Origin: Nissolia schottii
Lineage: Eukaryota; Streptophyta; Magnoliopsida; Fabales; Fabaceae
DNA: 64,000 nt
Assembly (NCBI GenBank): GCA_003254905.1
Contig: QANU01064559.1
Span: 1,210,077 to 1,274,076, forward strand
Direction: 5' to 3'
In this document: positions 23,329 to 37,486 of the stretch, piece after piece
How positions within the stretch are numbered: the stretch's first letter is position 1
Layout of the letters: each line of letters begins with the position of its first letter
The notes under the pieces: generated by a model
What the model was told of the DNA's origin: nothing
Databases searched by the model: none
What the model saw: the letters and a program-made list of their open reading frames with translations, nothing else
Translations under genes and position numbers: made by a program

Positions 23329-24242
23329 AAAGGAGGATTGTGAGACGTCCCTCCCTCCCTGACCCACAATTTGGAGGGATAAAAATAAAGGGGTTTGAGT
23401 GATAAGGGTTGTCCCTCCACGGTCGTCTCTATACCTTTAATAGATTTATTCCCAAAGACATTTTTAACAAAAACAAGACCCTTTCTATTTTTTTTTTCTC
23501 ACCCTAACTATCCATTCAAACATAGTTAAATAAAAATGGAACATTTCATATCATTTTTTCACATAACAAAATTATGTTTGATTGCTCATCACTAAAACAT
23601 GATCTTGTTATGTAAAAAGATGACATAAAAGTATTCATTCTCGGTAAGAATGAGTCTTCTCATGTTAAATATGATAATGTTTGATTATGTTGAGAAAAAA
23701 ATACACAAATATTTTAAATAAGTGAAACTCACTTAAAATTGGTAAGACCCTAATTCAAATTTTCGTATATTTTCCTTAACATAATCATATTTAATGTAAG
23801 CTTGATGGTTGAAAGTCATAATTTTTAGACTAATATTTAGAGAAATGTATAATTAGAGATAATCAAAAGAATTAATAGGTCTAACTTGAAAGTATTTCTC
23901 TCACTACAAAAGATTCCATTCTTATCCTAAGTAACCAAGGTTTACTTAACGTAAAACAGTAAAAGTAATAGTAAAAAAATAAGTCGATCTAAGTAAAAAA
24001 AAAAAAAAATTTATGAAGAAAGGACACGGACGCAACGGAGACTCAACTGAAACCCAAAATGGACCCCAACAAGACCCGCAACCGTTTTACTCTCCTCATA
24101 TTTTTTTCACTGTCCGAAAAAAATAAAAGAAAAAAAACACGCTTATTTCCCTTTTTTCTCAGTTTTCTCTTTCTGTATAATACTTTTCTCTTCCATTTCC
24201 GAAGAGGAGCTTCGAGATCGGAGCCGGAACCATATATTAGAA
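22981..24242. repeat. Intergenic DNA with (TA)n tract, upstream of SEC3
   Basis: AT-rich spacer. It holds a (TA)-dominated simple repeat at about 23222-23328, broken by 'catacatacatatatg'. The SEC3 leader should lie in the last 150-250 bp before 24243, where pyrimidine-rich sequence occurs (24100-24200). No TATA box stands out there. Confidence 0.6.
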
Positions 24243-27200
24243 ATGGCGAAACCAAGCGCCGACGATTCGGAGCTCCGGCGAGCTTGCTCGGCGGCGATCG
24301 AGGACCCGGGCCAGAAGATGGTGATGGCGATCAGAGTCACAAAGTCTCACGGGATCTTGGGGAAATCCTCCAAGCTTGGCCGCCAGATGGCCAAGCCTAG
24401 GGTTCTTGCTCTCTCCAGTTACATACAATTCTCGCTCTCTTTTTCTATATAACCGTTTTCCTCTTCCTTAATTCAACTTGCAATTATGCTTTATGTTCGA
24501 TTTAAGTGATTCGGCACTTGTTATTCCTTTAAGTAAGTTCTCGAGCTCATAATTCGAAGTTTGTGAATGGAGTAAACTGATTAGTGTAGATCGATCTAGT
24601 GAAGTATAGCTTGCAATTATGCTGTTATTCTTAGATGTTGCTGTGATTTGTTTTGGCTTTCTTTGGAAGTATTAGTTATTTTAAGATTCCACTGCTGTTT
24701 GAGCTTTGAAGAGGTGTTATTAACTACTCCATGTGAGCATTGGCTATTTGTGACTACACTTTGAATGCGTTTGAAGCTTGGATTTAATGTGTGTGTATAT
24801 ATGAAGATTTAGGATTTTATGATGCATTAAGCTTAGCTCATGAACTCATTATGATGCATTAGTATTAGTACCTAATGATTGTCTTCTGAAGTTAATTCTC
24901 CTTTGGATGCTTGGTCGTCGTTGTTATTCTGATTGCATTGGTAATGCTTGTGAGATAGCTTATTGGATCTTCAACTGGTTGGTTGTAAGGTTCATTTGGT
25001 TTTAAGGGAAAGCAAGTGATTGTTTGAGGTCACTAATCGTGTGTTAATCCTCTACTGATTTGTTAAAAAGAAAAATCGCGGTTGGATTGTTGTTTGTGAC
25101 GTCTTGCCAATTCGTGCAGCAAAATCAAAAGGTCAGAGGACAACAGCTTTTCTTCGAGTTTTGAAGTATTCTACGGGAGGAGTTCTTGAGGTATGTGTTC
25201 TTGAGGAGCTCTCATATATAAATATATATAATTATGTATGTATATTATATTATGTGGTAAATATATAGCATATAAAATATAATGCCACATAAATTCTCAG
25301 TCTTGGGCACCTATAGCTATGTCCTTTCTCGTAACAAGTGTAGGTTATTAGGTGTAAGCTCACATGCATCTTCGGGCAAGGCTTGAATCATGTGCTAGTA
25401 ACTACTTCAAGATGGGATTTTTAATGACTTAAAAACTTGTTGGGGAGGATTTGAGTATCACTTTGAAGAAGCTTGACACCATGTCAAACACCATGGAAGA
25501 GTCAATATTTAATTATGCAAAACAAGTCAAACAACCGTTTGACCATAAATTAGGTTGTTGAGGCACAAAGAATGGCTTCTCTATCTTTAAGAGTGTATTT
25601 TAACTTTTACGTAGTTTTCTTCCTTGCAACTCTTACCCATTTTATTCATATTGGTTGAGGAATATGATTTTTATTTCCTTCCGCCTATTGCATGCATGCA
25701 TTTAGGCATATGTCTAGTACGTATAAAAGGAGTAGATGAACTGAAATTGGCTTGGTTGATACTTCACTGTTAACATTAACATAGTCTTCTTTCTCTGTCG
25801 ATTTAACTTGGTTGGAGGTTTTTATCATATTATACCATTGTCAATAAAATTTCTTCTACTTGCAGCCTGCAAAACTATACAAGCTGAAGCACCTCTCAAA
25901 AGTGGAAGTTATGGCAAATGATCCCAGTGGATGTACATTTACACTGGTAAAATTCCATAATAAAGGAAGAGATCTTTCTGTTGTAATTATAAACATATTG
26001 TTCTTAGCACAGAAGCAATATCAGAACAACGCTTCCCTGATTTGGAGTTGAAGTTTCTTTCTTTAACTAATGAATGTATATCTTGTAGGGGTTTGATAAC
26101 CTTCGAAGCCAGAGCGTGGCTCCTCCCCAGTGGACAATGCGCAATATTGATGACAGGTTATAATACATTGAGAGAAATGTGAATCTAAACATGGATAGTT
26201 TAGTGGTTGAGTTCCTTGTAAGGAGAGGGAAGTTCTCTCATTGGATCTATCATTTTTTCTTCTTGTAGGAATCGCCTCCTTCTTTGCATCTTAAACATCT
26301 GCAAAGATGTTTTGGGCCGCCTTCCCAAGGTCGTTGGTATAGATGTTGTGGAGATGGCTCTTTGGGCTAAGGTGCATATGATAATATTCTAATCTCTTAA
26401 TTTTAGTGCCTTTTCCCAATCAAGTAGCCACCACCTTGTTCTAATGAGTACTTTTTGCTTTAAATGCTTAATTACTTGGGATTCATTTCTTTATATGGAG
26501 AATTGACTTATCTCAGCTGTGGTTATCAAGTCCATGATTTCGAGCTGAGGATGTTAAACTCTATGTTTGGAAGTTTATTAGTAGACAAGAATCAAGGCCT
26601 TGAGGGTTAATATATCCTCTCCTTCCCAGGCCAATTTTTTCTTTTCTCTAAATTGGGTTCTATTTGTGTGAACTTCAATCAGTGATTCATTGCAGTTGAT
26701 TTTTGTAGACAATCTATTGTTCTATTTAGTTTATTTTGCAAAATGTGAAATAGGAAAATACGCCAACAGTTACTACTCAAAGAAGTGTGCAAGATGGCAT
26801 TCCTGTTGCATCTGCTGTGACTGAGACGGAATTGAAAGTCAATGTCGAAAAGGAACTTGTCTCCCAGGCTGAGGAAGAGGACATGGAGGCGCTTTTGGGA
26901 ACGTAGGTGCTATTCTTCTTTGACTTAAATGTTATTGAATTTTAATATTTGTGATGAGTAAGAATATAGTTGAAGTTTGTGTTCTTTAAACCCTACATAT
27001 GTAGATAGTCTCTTTGTCTTCCCTTGTATAAAATTGCTGGTCAATTTTTATGATTAATATTGGTAAAGGGAATTCATAAATTAGCAGAAAGTGTTGAATA
27101 TAATGATTGCAACTGAAAACAAATATGAGGTTGGATATGTGTATAATTCAGTTTTATTTAAATCACATCGTCTTTCACAATGCCAATGCACACAACTAAA

Positions 27201-30200
27201 TTGTAGAAATTTTAAATATGCAGTTATGTGATGGGTATTGGCGAAGCAGAGGAATTTTCTGAAAGGTTGAAAAGAGAGCTCCACGCTCTGGAAGCAGCAA
27301 ATGTGCATGCAATTTTAGAAAGTGAACCTTTGATGGATGAGGTAATACTGTTCGATGTTCATATGTTATATGCAGTGGCAGCGAAGCTTATGTAGACAAT
27401 TGCCCCCCCTCCCTCCCAACAATTTTTTTTTTAAAAAAGAACCCTAAATCCTAAACCCCAAAAATATTAATTTTACTTATATTTATTCATGATAAATTGA
27501 GATGGCCTTGTTGGTTTAATGCACTACACTAAAGTTTTGGCCCAAAAGGGAGTGGGGGTTCAAATCCCACATTCTACATCTTTTACACTTTTTCCCAGCA
27601 GCATCAACATCTCTAGTTGGATGGACGTGTTTCATGAATTAGACAATCTTCAACTTGGCAATGATATATGGGTTTTGTTTTATAATCAAATTTACTTACA
27701 TTACAGTACAATAGAATTAAATCATATGTGATTTTTTTTTATAGTATACTTTGTTGAATGAGTTGTATGAATAATTTCAAAATAAATTTATGCAAGAAAA
27801 ATTATGAATTACGAATGTGGGTCAACTATTAAGTTATTAGGATTATTCTGCTGAGGAAGGATTTGAGTAATTTGACGTTTCATAGAACAAGTTAATTATA
27901 CATGATGTTTTAGTTTGAATTTAGTTGTGAATATATAATGGGTTTTGCTAACAAGTTCCCTTAACCAAAATGGCAGAGTTTTCATTGTTTGCAATGCATC
28001 TAATGTTTTGAAACTTAGAATACTTACTTTTTCTATAATAAAAAAAATTCTTTTTTTTTATTCCTTAACTTCGTATACTTATTTGCAAACCCCTTATATA
28101 ATTTTCATGTCAAAGTCTTTGCCCCCTGAGAAATTTTCTTCAAACTCTGGCGTGGGTTGCATGGTATGTTCAAATAATAGACTGAACTAGGTGTTTGTGT
28201 TGTCAAACCTGTTGTTTTGATTATTTAAACACCTTGGATTCTTGACTTTTGTATGAAGTCTAACCAATTTCTCTGATTCTGTGCCTGCTTGAAGCTTCAA
28301 TAGAGCTGCTGCGATAACACTGATCAGAAAATCAACTCCTTTTCACAAATCTTCATGTTTCTGAGTAGTTATTTATAATTATTTTAGTATGTCTTTGTAC
28401 AAGGATTCACACTAGTTGATGCCCTGCAGGTGATGCAAGGGCTTGAAGCAGCCAATAATTGTGTGGAAGACATGGATGAATGGTTAAGCATATTCAATGT
28501 TAAACTACGGCACATGAGAGAGGACATTGAATCAGTAAGGGCTTTGTACCCTTCAAATTTTGAATATAATTTTCCTCAACACAATTTACTTTGGATTTTA
28601 CATTTGAAAAGTGGGGTTAAGGACTTATTGGTCATAATTATTGCTAGAAAGCACCCATTTTAATGTTCAGTTAAGGTTACTTTGTTTTATATGAGATTTT
28701 AAAGTTTTCCTAGCTTATGTAGGTTACGTAGTTGATATAATTTCCAACATATGAGCTCTAATAAAGCACTGATATCTTTATTTTGTCTCAATAACTTTTC
28801 TGATGTACAGATAGAAACCCGCAATAACAAATTGGTAATGCAATCAGTAAATAACAAATCTCTCATTGAGGAGCTTGATAAGCTTCTTGAGAGATTGAGT
28901 GTCCCTCCTGAGGTATGCATTTAATAAGTGAGTTCTATCCTAGTTTATGCTTGATGAGCTTAGCTTATTTTAATGATGGTTTATTTTGTTCAGTATGCAG
29001 CATCTTTGACAGGTGGTTCATTTGATGAAGCTCGAATGCCTCAAAACGTAGAAGCATGTGAATGGTTGACTGGTGCCTTGCGTGGTGTTGAAGTGCCTAA
29101 TCTAGACCCTGGTTATGCAAACATGAAAGCTGTAAGTCCTTCGTTTTACTTTCCTTCGTTTTACTTTTCTTTTGTTAGAAATAAAAGTCATCTGCTAAAG
29201 CAAGTTGATCATGATTTAGCCATTTAGGAAACAAAGTATTTGTCGGATGTGGGATGCTTGTTTTATTTGTTGGAGAAGTATTAAGAGAATCTTTTAAGGT
29301 GACAGACATAATTTTTGTTCGTTAGTTTCAATCATTTTGATTTTTGAAGAGAATCTGTGTGAGTACTATGAATTTTGTATCACGAAGCAAATAGAGTACT
29401 CTGGCGTTGGTCAGACCTAACCATCATCTGCTTTGATGGTGGTTCCTACTACCTACTACAGGTTAAAGAGAAGCGTGCAGAACTTGAAAAATTAAAATCT
29501 ACTTTTGTCAGGAGAGCTTCTGAATTCTTGAGAAACTACTTTGCTAGTTTGGTGGACTTCATGATAAGTGATAAAAGTTACTTTTCTCAGGTATTTATCG
29601 CAAACTTTTCATCGAACTGTAACCTTTGAAGTCTTAGATGATTTTTTTTTAATAGTCGTATTGTCTTAACAGCGGGGGCAGTTGAAGAGGCCTGATCATG
29701 CTGACCTGCGGTACAAGTGCAGGAACTATGCACGTCTTCTGCAACACTTAAAGGTTAAAATATGGATGACTGACAATTCCTGCTCAGAGTTTTTGTTTAG
29801 CATGCATGCATTTGTTGAATGATTTTCTTTGTTGTCGACCTAAACTATCTTCCTGTGAACTTGCAGAGTCTTGACAAGAATTGCTTGGGTCCATTGAGAA
29901 AAGCTTACTGCAGTTCGTTAAACTTGCTTCTTCGCCGGGAGGTCTGTCACTCACCACATTGCTTTGTGATTCTTAATCACCAAGCGTTTATGTCCTTGCT
30001 ATGACTTGCTCTTTTTTGGTTATTTGAGAAGTAACCATTATGCATGAGAAAATCTATTAATTAATGTGATTATTAGATAAATATAAGAAAAAAATTGGGG
30101 AAAAAAAATCAAGGGTGGGGAGCATTATGAAATTTTAGAGAAAATAAAAATCCTAATTTTGGAATTGTTTCTTTCACAGGCTCGTGAGTTTGCAAATGAA

Positions 30201-33200
30201 CTTCGGGCTAGTACTAAAGCATCTAGAAATCCAACTGTTTGGCTGGAAGGTTCAACAGGTTCTGGTCAGAATGTAAATGCTACTGACACTTCTACAGTCT
30301 CTGATGCTTATGCAAAGATGCTCACAATTTTTATCCCGCTTCTGGTGGATGAGGTGATAGATTGATGTTCATTCATTTTGAAAAATAGTATGTCGATAAT
30401 ATTTTAAATGTATAATTCTCCGTGTCTCACATTGCAGAGTTCGTTTTTTGCACACTTCATGTGCTTCGAAGTTCCTACGCTTGTTCCGCCAGGAGGTGTT
30501 GTTAATGGTAATAAAGCTGGATATGATGACAATGATGCCAATGATGATGATTTGGGAATTATGGACATTGATGACAATGACAGTAAATCTGGTGCGCGTA
30601 CATGACTTTCTTCACATAGCTTTTCAGTACTTTTAAGCTATATTTAATCAATTTTAGTTTGGCCTTCCTCTATTTCAATACTTTCTTTTTCAGAACTTGA
30701 CCATCTCCTCCATTTTTAGGCAAAAATTCTGCGGAGCTTGCAGCTTTAAATGCATCACTTCAGGATTTGCTTGATGGAATTCAAGTATGCATCAAACATG
30801 ATCTTTATCACTTGGAATTCTTGTTGTGCTTCTAATATTTGTGAGATGAAGGGATCTGGATCCTCTCAATGTTACATGATAGTTACATTGGAGAGAGGCG
30901 GATAGTATTTGCCTTGTTGTGATAAGATTTGTGTGTCCTTCTGTCTCTAACAGAACTGTCATGTTAAGCAAGAGAATCCAAATCAAAGATAAAGTGTTGA
31001 AGCACTATGTGGCTTAAGTTCCATTCCTTCCCCTTAGCATTAGTGTGTGAACTTCACATACTAGTATGCTTCTTTTCACTCAATATCTTTATAGAAGTAG
31101 CGAATGATCAGTTCGTAAGATCTCTGGATATGTATCCTAAGCAGAAAACTTAGATAAAAGAAAGCTGGGTAAGTGAAAAATGTGACTCAACATAAACTAG
31201 CTTCTAGAATGCACTAACTCTGGTATACAAAGGCAACAATTGAAGGGTTCACAGAATCATGGGTGTTTAGAAGGCCAACATAAGAAGTAGCTTATTTATT
31301 GCTGACTTTCGGATCTTTCCAAGCTAATATTTGATGTAACTCTAGGGCTGAACAACATATTTTTCCTCATAATTGGACACTTTTAAGTTTTCCGTGTATC
31401 GCGGGGTTTGATTATACAAATTACCAGATTTTATAGCTACAGAGATGCTTTATATGATTTCAGGAAGACTTCTATGCTGTAGTGGATTGGGCATACAAGA
31501 TTGATCCTTTACGCTGCATATCGATGCACGGAATAACAGAACGCTATCTCTCTGGTCAGAAAGCTGATGCAGCAGGATTTGTACGCCTTTTGCTTGGTGA
31601 CCTGGAGTCCCGGATATCGATGCAGTTCAGTCGTGTAGGGGACATGCATCATGAAGAGCATCATTTTGCCACATGCATTTGGAATATTGAGAGGCTCCTG
31701 ACTCATTCACTTTGAAATCTTTTTGCAGTTTGTTGATGAAGCTTGCCATCAAATCGAAAGAAACGAACGCAATGTTCGCCAAATGGGGGTGCTGTCCTAC
31801 ATTCCCAGGTGAAATGGATCCTTGTTGTCTGATTTTTCCCCTTCTCTTAAGAAATAAGGAGTTAATTTTGAGAACATGTTAGGAATCCAAATGTAGAATT
31901 GATGAGAATGGATAGAAACCACTCGATTTCCGAATATCCCTCTCTACTCTCTTCCTTCCCGTCTTATCCTCACACCTCAGCCTCACTCTTTGCTTTCTTA
32001 CACCCCTTGTCTAAATATGGCAAAGCTATTTACCCCTTATTGTCCTTATGTGAAAGTAACTACTGAAAATTAATTTATGAATAAGTTATTTTGTATTTGA
32101 ATCTGTAATAAAAGAAATATTTGTTGTGTGTTATAAAAAATGCTTTTTGAGAAGTTAGATATTTTAACTTTAATAAAACCCCTTGTCTATATTTTAACTC
32201 TACAGTCCTAGTTCCTCTTCTACCCCTTACACTCATTGTCCTCACGGGTAGTCGTATGCGGCCTTGGCATATGTAGTCACAATTCACTTTGCAGTTTGTA
32301 TGTACCGCAACTGTCAAGTCTTTAATCATGATTGATGTTAAATGGTTTGTTAACTGTTTTGCATAGATTTGCAACCCTTGCAACTCGGATGGAGCAGTAC
32401 ATCCAGGGACAGTCTAGGGAATTGGTTGACCAAGCATACTCAAAATTTGTAAGCGATTACTCAAAACTTTGTCTAGTTTTACAATTTTGCTGAGAAAGTT
32501 CTAGTTAAGGATTCCTTTCAAGAACTTGCTTTCCAAAGATGGTGGTATTAAAATAAGTGCAGTAGTTTAGACTTTATTGGTTTTAACTGTCTCATGTAAT
32601 GGTTTACATAAATTCGGAAACTCCACTCAACTTGTTTTCGAAAGATGATAAGTATATTGATAGTTGATATGAGCGATTCAATTGTCTATAACTGCAATAC
32701 TCCTTTATTTGTTTTATTTTTTTTCATTTTATGTGTAAACATTGTTAATATCTTGTTTGTTGGTGGAATGTTGCTTGACAGGTTAGCATAATGTTTGCAA
32801 CTTTGGAAAAAATTGCACAAACTGATCCAAAATATGCTGATATTTTTCTTTTGGAGAACTATGCCGCCTTTCAGAATAGGCAAGTTTTTCCCTTTCCCCC
32901 TGCCAATAAGAAGCTGTTTCAATTCTACCTTGTTAATTAACTTGATTTTGTAAAGAAAGAGAAGTGCCATTTTTCAATTATTGTTTTGTTCATTTTTTGC
33001 AGTTTGTATGATCTCGCCAATATTGTGCCCACTTTGGCCAAGTTTTATCATCAAGCCAGTGAGGCCTATGAACAAGCTTGTACACGCCATATTAGCATGA
33101 TTATCTATTATGTGAGTAATTTATTTTCTGTTGTCCGTCTCTTTTTCAACCACCCTTGAATTGTTGTCCTTTAGAGCCTAACTCATTATCCTTTTTTTGC

Positions 33201-35390
33201 CTTGGCAAGCAATTCGAGCGTCTTTTCCAATTCGCTCGGAGGATTGAGGACTTGATGTTCACTGTTGCACCTGAAGAGGTTAGTGTGTATAATTTTGTCT
33301 TGTTAATCATTCATAGCCTCCTGCTATACAGTGTCTCAACATATGTAGAATTCTTCTATCAAACGAACTGTTTCCAGTTTTCTTGGTTTCACACGTCTGA
33401 TAGAACTGATTGTGGTTGTCAACATAATATCAACTGTAACAATCTTCTATGGGCATCATGGATTATAAATTATGGGAAAGTAAAGGTGCAGTATATTCTC
33501 GCTCTAATGTATTTTGTTGCTCCCCACTTTGAATAGCACTAATAGCAATATCTTCAAGTTAGCTAAAATTTGTCATTTGGTATTTACTTTGAATCAACAA
33601 ACAACCAAGCCTTGTCCAATTATGTGGGGATGTATATATTTTTAAACATAAGTAAAAAAATTACATTGCCCTAAGAGTGCCCTTGATGTGTGTAAGAAAT
33701 TCCCTGAATGTGCACAAATATGCTGTGTGTGACCTTGGTATTTATTTTCAAAAGTCCTTTGTCAAAATTCTAAATTAATTTGTTCACGTGGTTCTCACTG
33801 TTTTTGATGTTATATAATCGTATAGCCATTTATCTCGCATTTCAAGCTCTTGTTATTTCTTTCCCAAAAGTCGAATCAACTTCAGTTAGTGAAATAATAT
33901 GGGCTTGAAGAATCGTTTTTGCACTAGTGCATCTCTTTATTGCGATTTGTGTATATTTGTCCTCATTTTTTACTTTAAAAAATCATGAACAATTGACTTT
34001 CAATGGTCACGGAATTCTACAATGTTGTGCATCAATTTCAGATTCCTTTCCAGCTTGGGCTTTCAAAAATGGATCTTCGGAAGATGTTAAAATCGAGTTT
34101 ATCTGGGGTAAGGTGATTCTTATCTAAAGAGCCTTCTCATTCGTTTATGTTTACCATGTGAATTATATATGCCTTTGCTCTTCCGGTTTAGGTTGACAAG
34201 TCCATTGCTGCAATGTATAAGAAACTGCAGAAGAATTTGACCTCAGAGGAACTTTTACCCTCCTTATGGGACAAATGCAAGGTAAGCTTCACTTGATTCC
34301 AATTGCCAAAATACCTATTTATAGTAAGAAAACAACCCAAACTTGTGTAGTAAAATTGACTAGAGCTAGTAACTCAAGTGTTATCTTCCTTGGTCCTGCG
34401 CCAAGAAGTAAATTAAAGGAACTATGTTCAACCCTTACTAGATGACAATAATGTGTCCGACTCAAAAATCTACCATTGGAAAAAATAAATAAATAAATAA
34501 ACTTATAAACTTACGTAGTAAAATTTGCGAAGGCCAAATTTTGAAGTGTCTGATGATTGCTTTGCCAAGTTTGGCTTACATACAGAATAATGCAATTTTG
34601 AAAACTTTTTAAGATACATGTAAATGGCAGATAAATTGATTTTTGGGTGAATAATTTTTTCAGTTGTCATCCAATTATATATGGTCGTAACATGAAAAGA
34701 GTTTGGCTACAATAATATCCATTTAAGAAGTCAAACTCATTCAATATTAAAGGGAGGCCCAATGCATGAGGCTCCTGCCTAGTGCGGTTTTGGGAGGGTA
34801 GATGTAGCAATCTTACTCCAACAAGCTTAGGTCACAAGACACAACCTTACCATTGCACTAAGGCTGACTCCATCAAACTCACTAAACAATATGGTAACAA
34901 AATAAATGATCGTATAAAAAACTAGGAAAAAAAAATTATCTAGTTGGAATTTTCAATCGGTAGATACCTAATCTTTTTTTACTTATTGCTCAGACTTATA
35001 GTTCATGGCTTCAGCTTTGAATGCCTGTCCAAAGTGAAAGTGCATTTCTATAATCCATCTAGATAAAAATATGATCTGAATGGAATATATATATTTTTTC
35101 CTTCAAAAAAACAAAATATTGATACCTGCACAATCTTTAATTACAAACCTTTCAGTTGGGACAACCTGAACTCACATGCAGTCTAGGAATGTGTGTTTGT
35201 GAACTGAGAGATTCTAGTGCCAAGCACATAAGGCATGCTTGTGAACAATTTCTTACTGTTTTCCTCAAAATTATTGCAGAAGGAATTTCTTGATAAGTAC
35301 GAAAGTTTTGCTCAGCTTGTGGCCAAGATCTACCCAAATGAAACAATCCCTTCGGTAACAGAGATGAGAGACCTTTTGGCCTCCATGTAA
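24243..35390 (+). CDS. SEC3A: Exocyst complex subunit SEC3 (SEC3A-like), 25 exons, intact
   Basis: SEC3 is an exocyst subunit that marks plasma-membrane sites and tethers secretory vesicles there before fusion. Coding exons: 24243-24417, 25120-25190, 25866-25946, 26089-26156, 26269-26371, 26754-26902, 27224-27341, 28430-28534, 28811-28912, 28994-29131, 29462-29590, 29673-29753, 29867-29941, 30180-30353, 30438-30591, 30720-30784, 31464-31634, 31729-31808, 32367-32448, 32782-32879, 33003-33111, 33210-33278, 34042-34107, 34192-34281, 35280-35390. They join in frame to 887 codons, the length I recall for Arabidopsis SEC3A. The N-terminal part (about residues 30-165, [38 protein letters not shown]) is the PH-like lipid-binding region. 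A conserved '[16 protein letters not shown]' lies near 199, a helical coiled stretch at about 280-330, an acidic linker at about 552-572, and the Sec3 C-terminal helical domain follows to the end. The start is the first ATG, giving [15 protein letters not shown]. All introns are GT-AG except the one after 32879 (GC-AG). Confidence 0.97.
27373..28165. mobile_element. Probable non-autonomous hAT-like insertion in SEC3 intron 7
   Basis: Intron 7 (27342-28429) is unusually long and contains 'cagtggcagcgaagc' at 27373, 'attgcccccc' soon after, and near the other end 'ttgccccctgag' and 'aaactctggcg' (28129-28152). This is the arrangement seen in plant hAT derivatives that start CAGTGGCGGAGC-like. 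A segment at 27510-27575 with 'gttggtttaatgcac' and 'ggttcaaatccc' looks like tRNA-type A and B boxes, so a small SINE may also be present. Ends and target duplication are not certain. Confidence 0.4.
32880..33002 (+). other. GC-AG intron of SEC3
   Basis: The exon ends 'cagaatag' and the intron begins 'gcaagt', the usual context of a functional GC donor. The acceptor is 'ttttttgcag' before 33003. Using the next GT instead (four bases on) would give a stop within a few codons, so the GC donor is required for the conserved AAFQNSLYDLAN reading. Confidence 0.9.
34751..34872 (+). mobile_element. Diverged Au-type SINE in SEC3 intron 24
   Basis: The sequence 'gaggcccaatgcatgaggct', 'cctgcctagtgcggttttgg', 'gagggtagatgtagcaatc' and 'acaaccttaccattgcac...aggctg' follows the order of the widespread plant Au SINE as I remember it (GGCCC-GTGCA-..GGG..-CAGCCTTACC-..-AGAGGCTG). 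It is old and truncated, and no target duplication was found. Confidence 0.6.
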
Positions 35391-37486
35391 AGGCGTTTCT
35401 ATGTATGTATGAATTTTTTGTTTTCCCCCCATCTTTTTTGAGTTAGTCTTTGTTTTCTTACCATTGTATTTAATTGTATTATTCAATAAGTGCTTATTTT
35501 TTGTAGTTTAAATTATATGAATGAAGCATTTTAATGCACCATGATCGAATGGTATGAATGAACATTTTTGCTTATGGGCAAGTATTCTAAAGGCGTATGA
35601 GTGACCATAATCTATCATTAGCTTATTTTAGTTTCTTTTATTTTTCCCTTGGTCTGAAGCTTAGTTTAGTTTCAAAACAACTTGTAATAGAAAGTTAAGA
35701 TGATGGATTGGAGTCATCAAATGGATTGTTCCCTGCAAAATTGTCGACTATCAAGTAGTAAGCATAATGGTTGGTGAATCGAACTTCATGGAATATTTAG
35801 CTGCAATAGCTAATTTGCATTTCAATTTATTCGTGAAGTATCTTTTGATTGATGAGTCCTATTGAAGAAAACCTGCTCACACCAAGAACTAAGAAATCGT
35901 TGGGCACGTGTAACACGTTATTTATGAGTGTACACACAATAACAGTGAGTTTTACCTAGTAGATTTGAAAATATTTTGTGGGACATGCAGCAAAAAAACA
36001 GTAGGATTTATTTTTATTATATGTGTGACCTGTGCTTACACAATAATCTCTTTTATGTAATCTCAAATTCTAGCAACTAATGTTGGGTTAATTTAATTGA
36101 GGCAGTGTACTTATTCTCTCTAAATAAGATAGTAGATAGTATCATGCTTGAAATCTACAAATAAATAATAAAAATTTAGTGCTGAAAGAATTTTATTCGT
36201 GTAGTGATCGATTGCCCAGTACACGAGTTCGATTCATATTGATGTGAGTCTAATAGACTACAGCTAATGATGTTTTATATCCGAAAACTTCTATTAGAAA
36301 ATATGGTCAAACAAAGGGAAGCAAGGTAGCAGCCTCTTTGATTGAAAGTCTTAACTTCGGAAATAGCCGTGTTGAATGCCATTGCCATTTGACAAAGAAA
36401 CCTAAAGGAGACTCGTGAATTTGTGTTCAGTCATCAACCTAATATAATTATAACAAGATAATTATTATTCCCTCTTCACTATATTATATTATGTAATTTA
36501 TGTTACTTTTGGGATGTTGGATTTGTAAGGTTCTGCTCGTTTACCTAATTACTTAATATGGAAATCCACGTTAATTGCTCTGATCAAAATTAATCCTACA
36601 ACCGAATATTCTTTCATAATATACATTAGTTGCATTCATCTTTACCGTTACATTTTCAACACTGGCATGATTAACATATATGCTCCTAAAACATCACTAG
36701 ATTCTGTAATTATCTTTTTCATGACTAAGCTGGAACCATGACCAATGGCATTATTAAAGTGATGAAACTATCCTAATCATAGTGCTGGCATATGGAAATG
36801 ACCAGGATTATATCACACGTGGTATAATTTCACAAGATACTAAGAAAACCAAATGAAAGACAAACCTGTCTGTGCGAAATTCCCGACATTTCATTTACAT
36901 GAAGGTGGGATTCACGAGTACGGTTTAATTGTACACTAACTGAAAATGTAAAAAATAAAAGAAACTTATAAATATAAAATATAAATATAAAAAGGGTTTT
37001 TCTAACTAGTGCCCTTAGGGCACTTATTAATGAATCCAAAAAGGAATTTAAAAAAAAAAACATAAGCTTTTAATGCATTAATAGTATTAAGAATTTAAAA
37101 AACTTGTGTTTTCAATATAAAAAAAGTTTTTTTTTCCTGATTTTCTTAACAAATATCTTTAAAACACTTATTAGTAAAATTCATTAATTGACCTTAGGTA
37201 TTGTTTTGGAAAGCGTCTCAAAAGAAAATATAGAGATGTGAAAATAAAAACATGTTTAAAGAAAAAAATGAAAATTTAAAATTTAAAATTATTTTTGTAT
37301 CAAAATAATTTTTTCAACTAATTTATGCACATTCAAAATAAAGAAATATAGAAAACATTTCGAGGAACAATTTTTAAACAAATTTTCCATAACTCCAAAA
37401 CAGAATAACGCAAAAAGCGCGTCTAATTAATAATGCCTCGTCAATTGCCTTTTGCTTTTATTTTAGGGCACCACTTGTTTGACTCA
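35391..37486. other. SEC3 3' region and intergenic DNA, no gene seen
   Basis: The first 120 bp or so is the likely SEC3 3' untranslated region (T-rich, with 'ttcaataagtgc' at about 35482 as a possible polyadenylation region). The rest is AT-rich. At 36996-37045 a 'ctaactagtgcccttagggc' segment looks like the end of a small dispersed repeat; a similar 'aacaaatgcccttag' occurs at about 38502. No frame has protein character. Confidence 0.5.
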
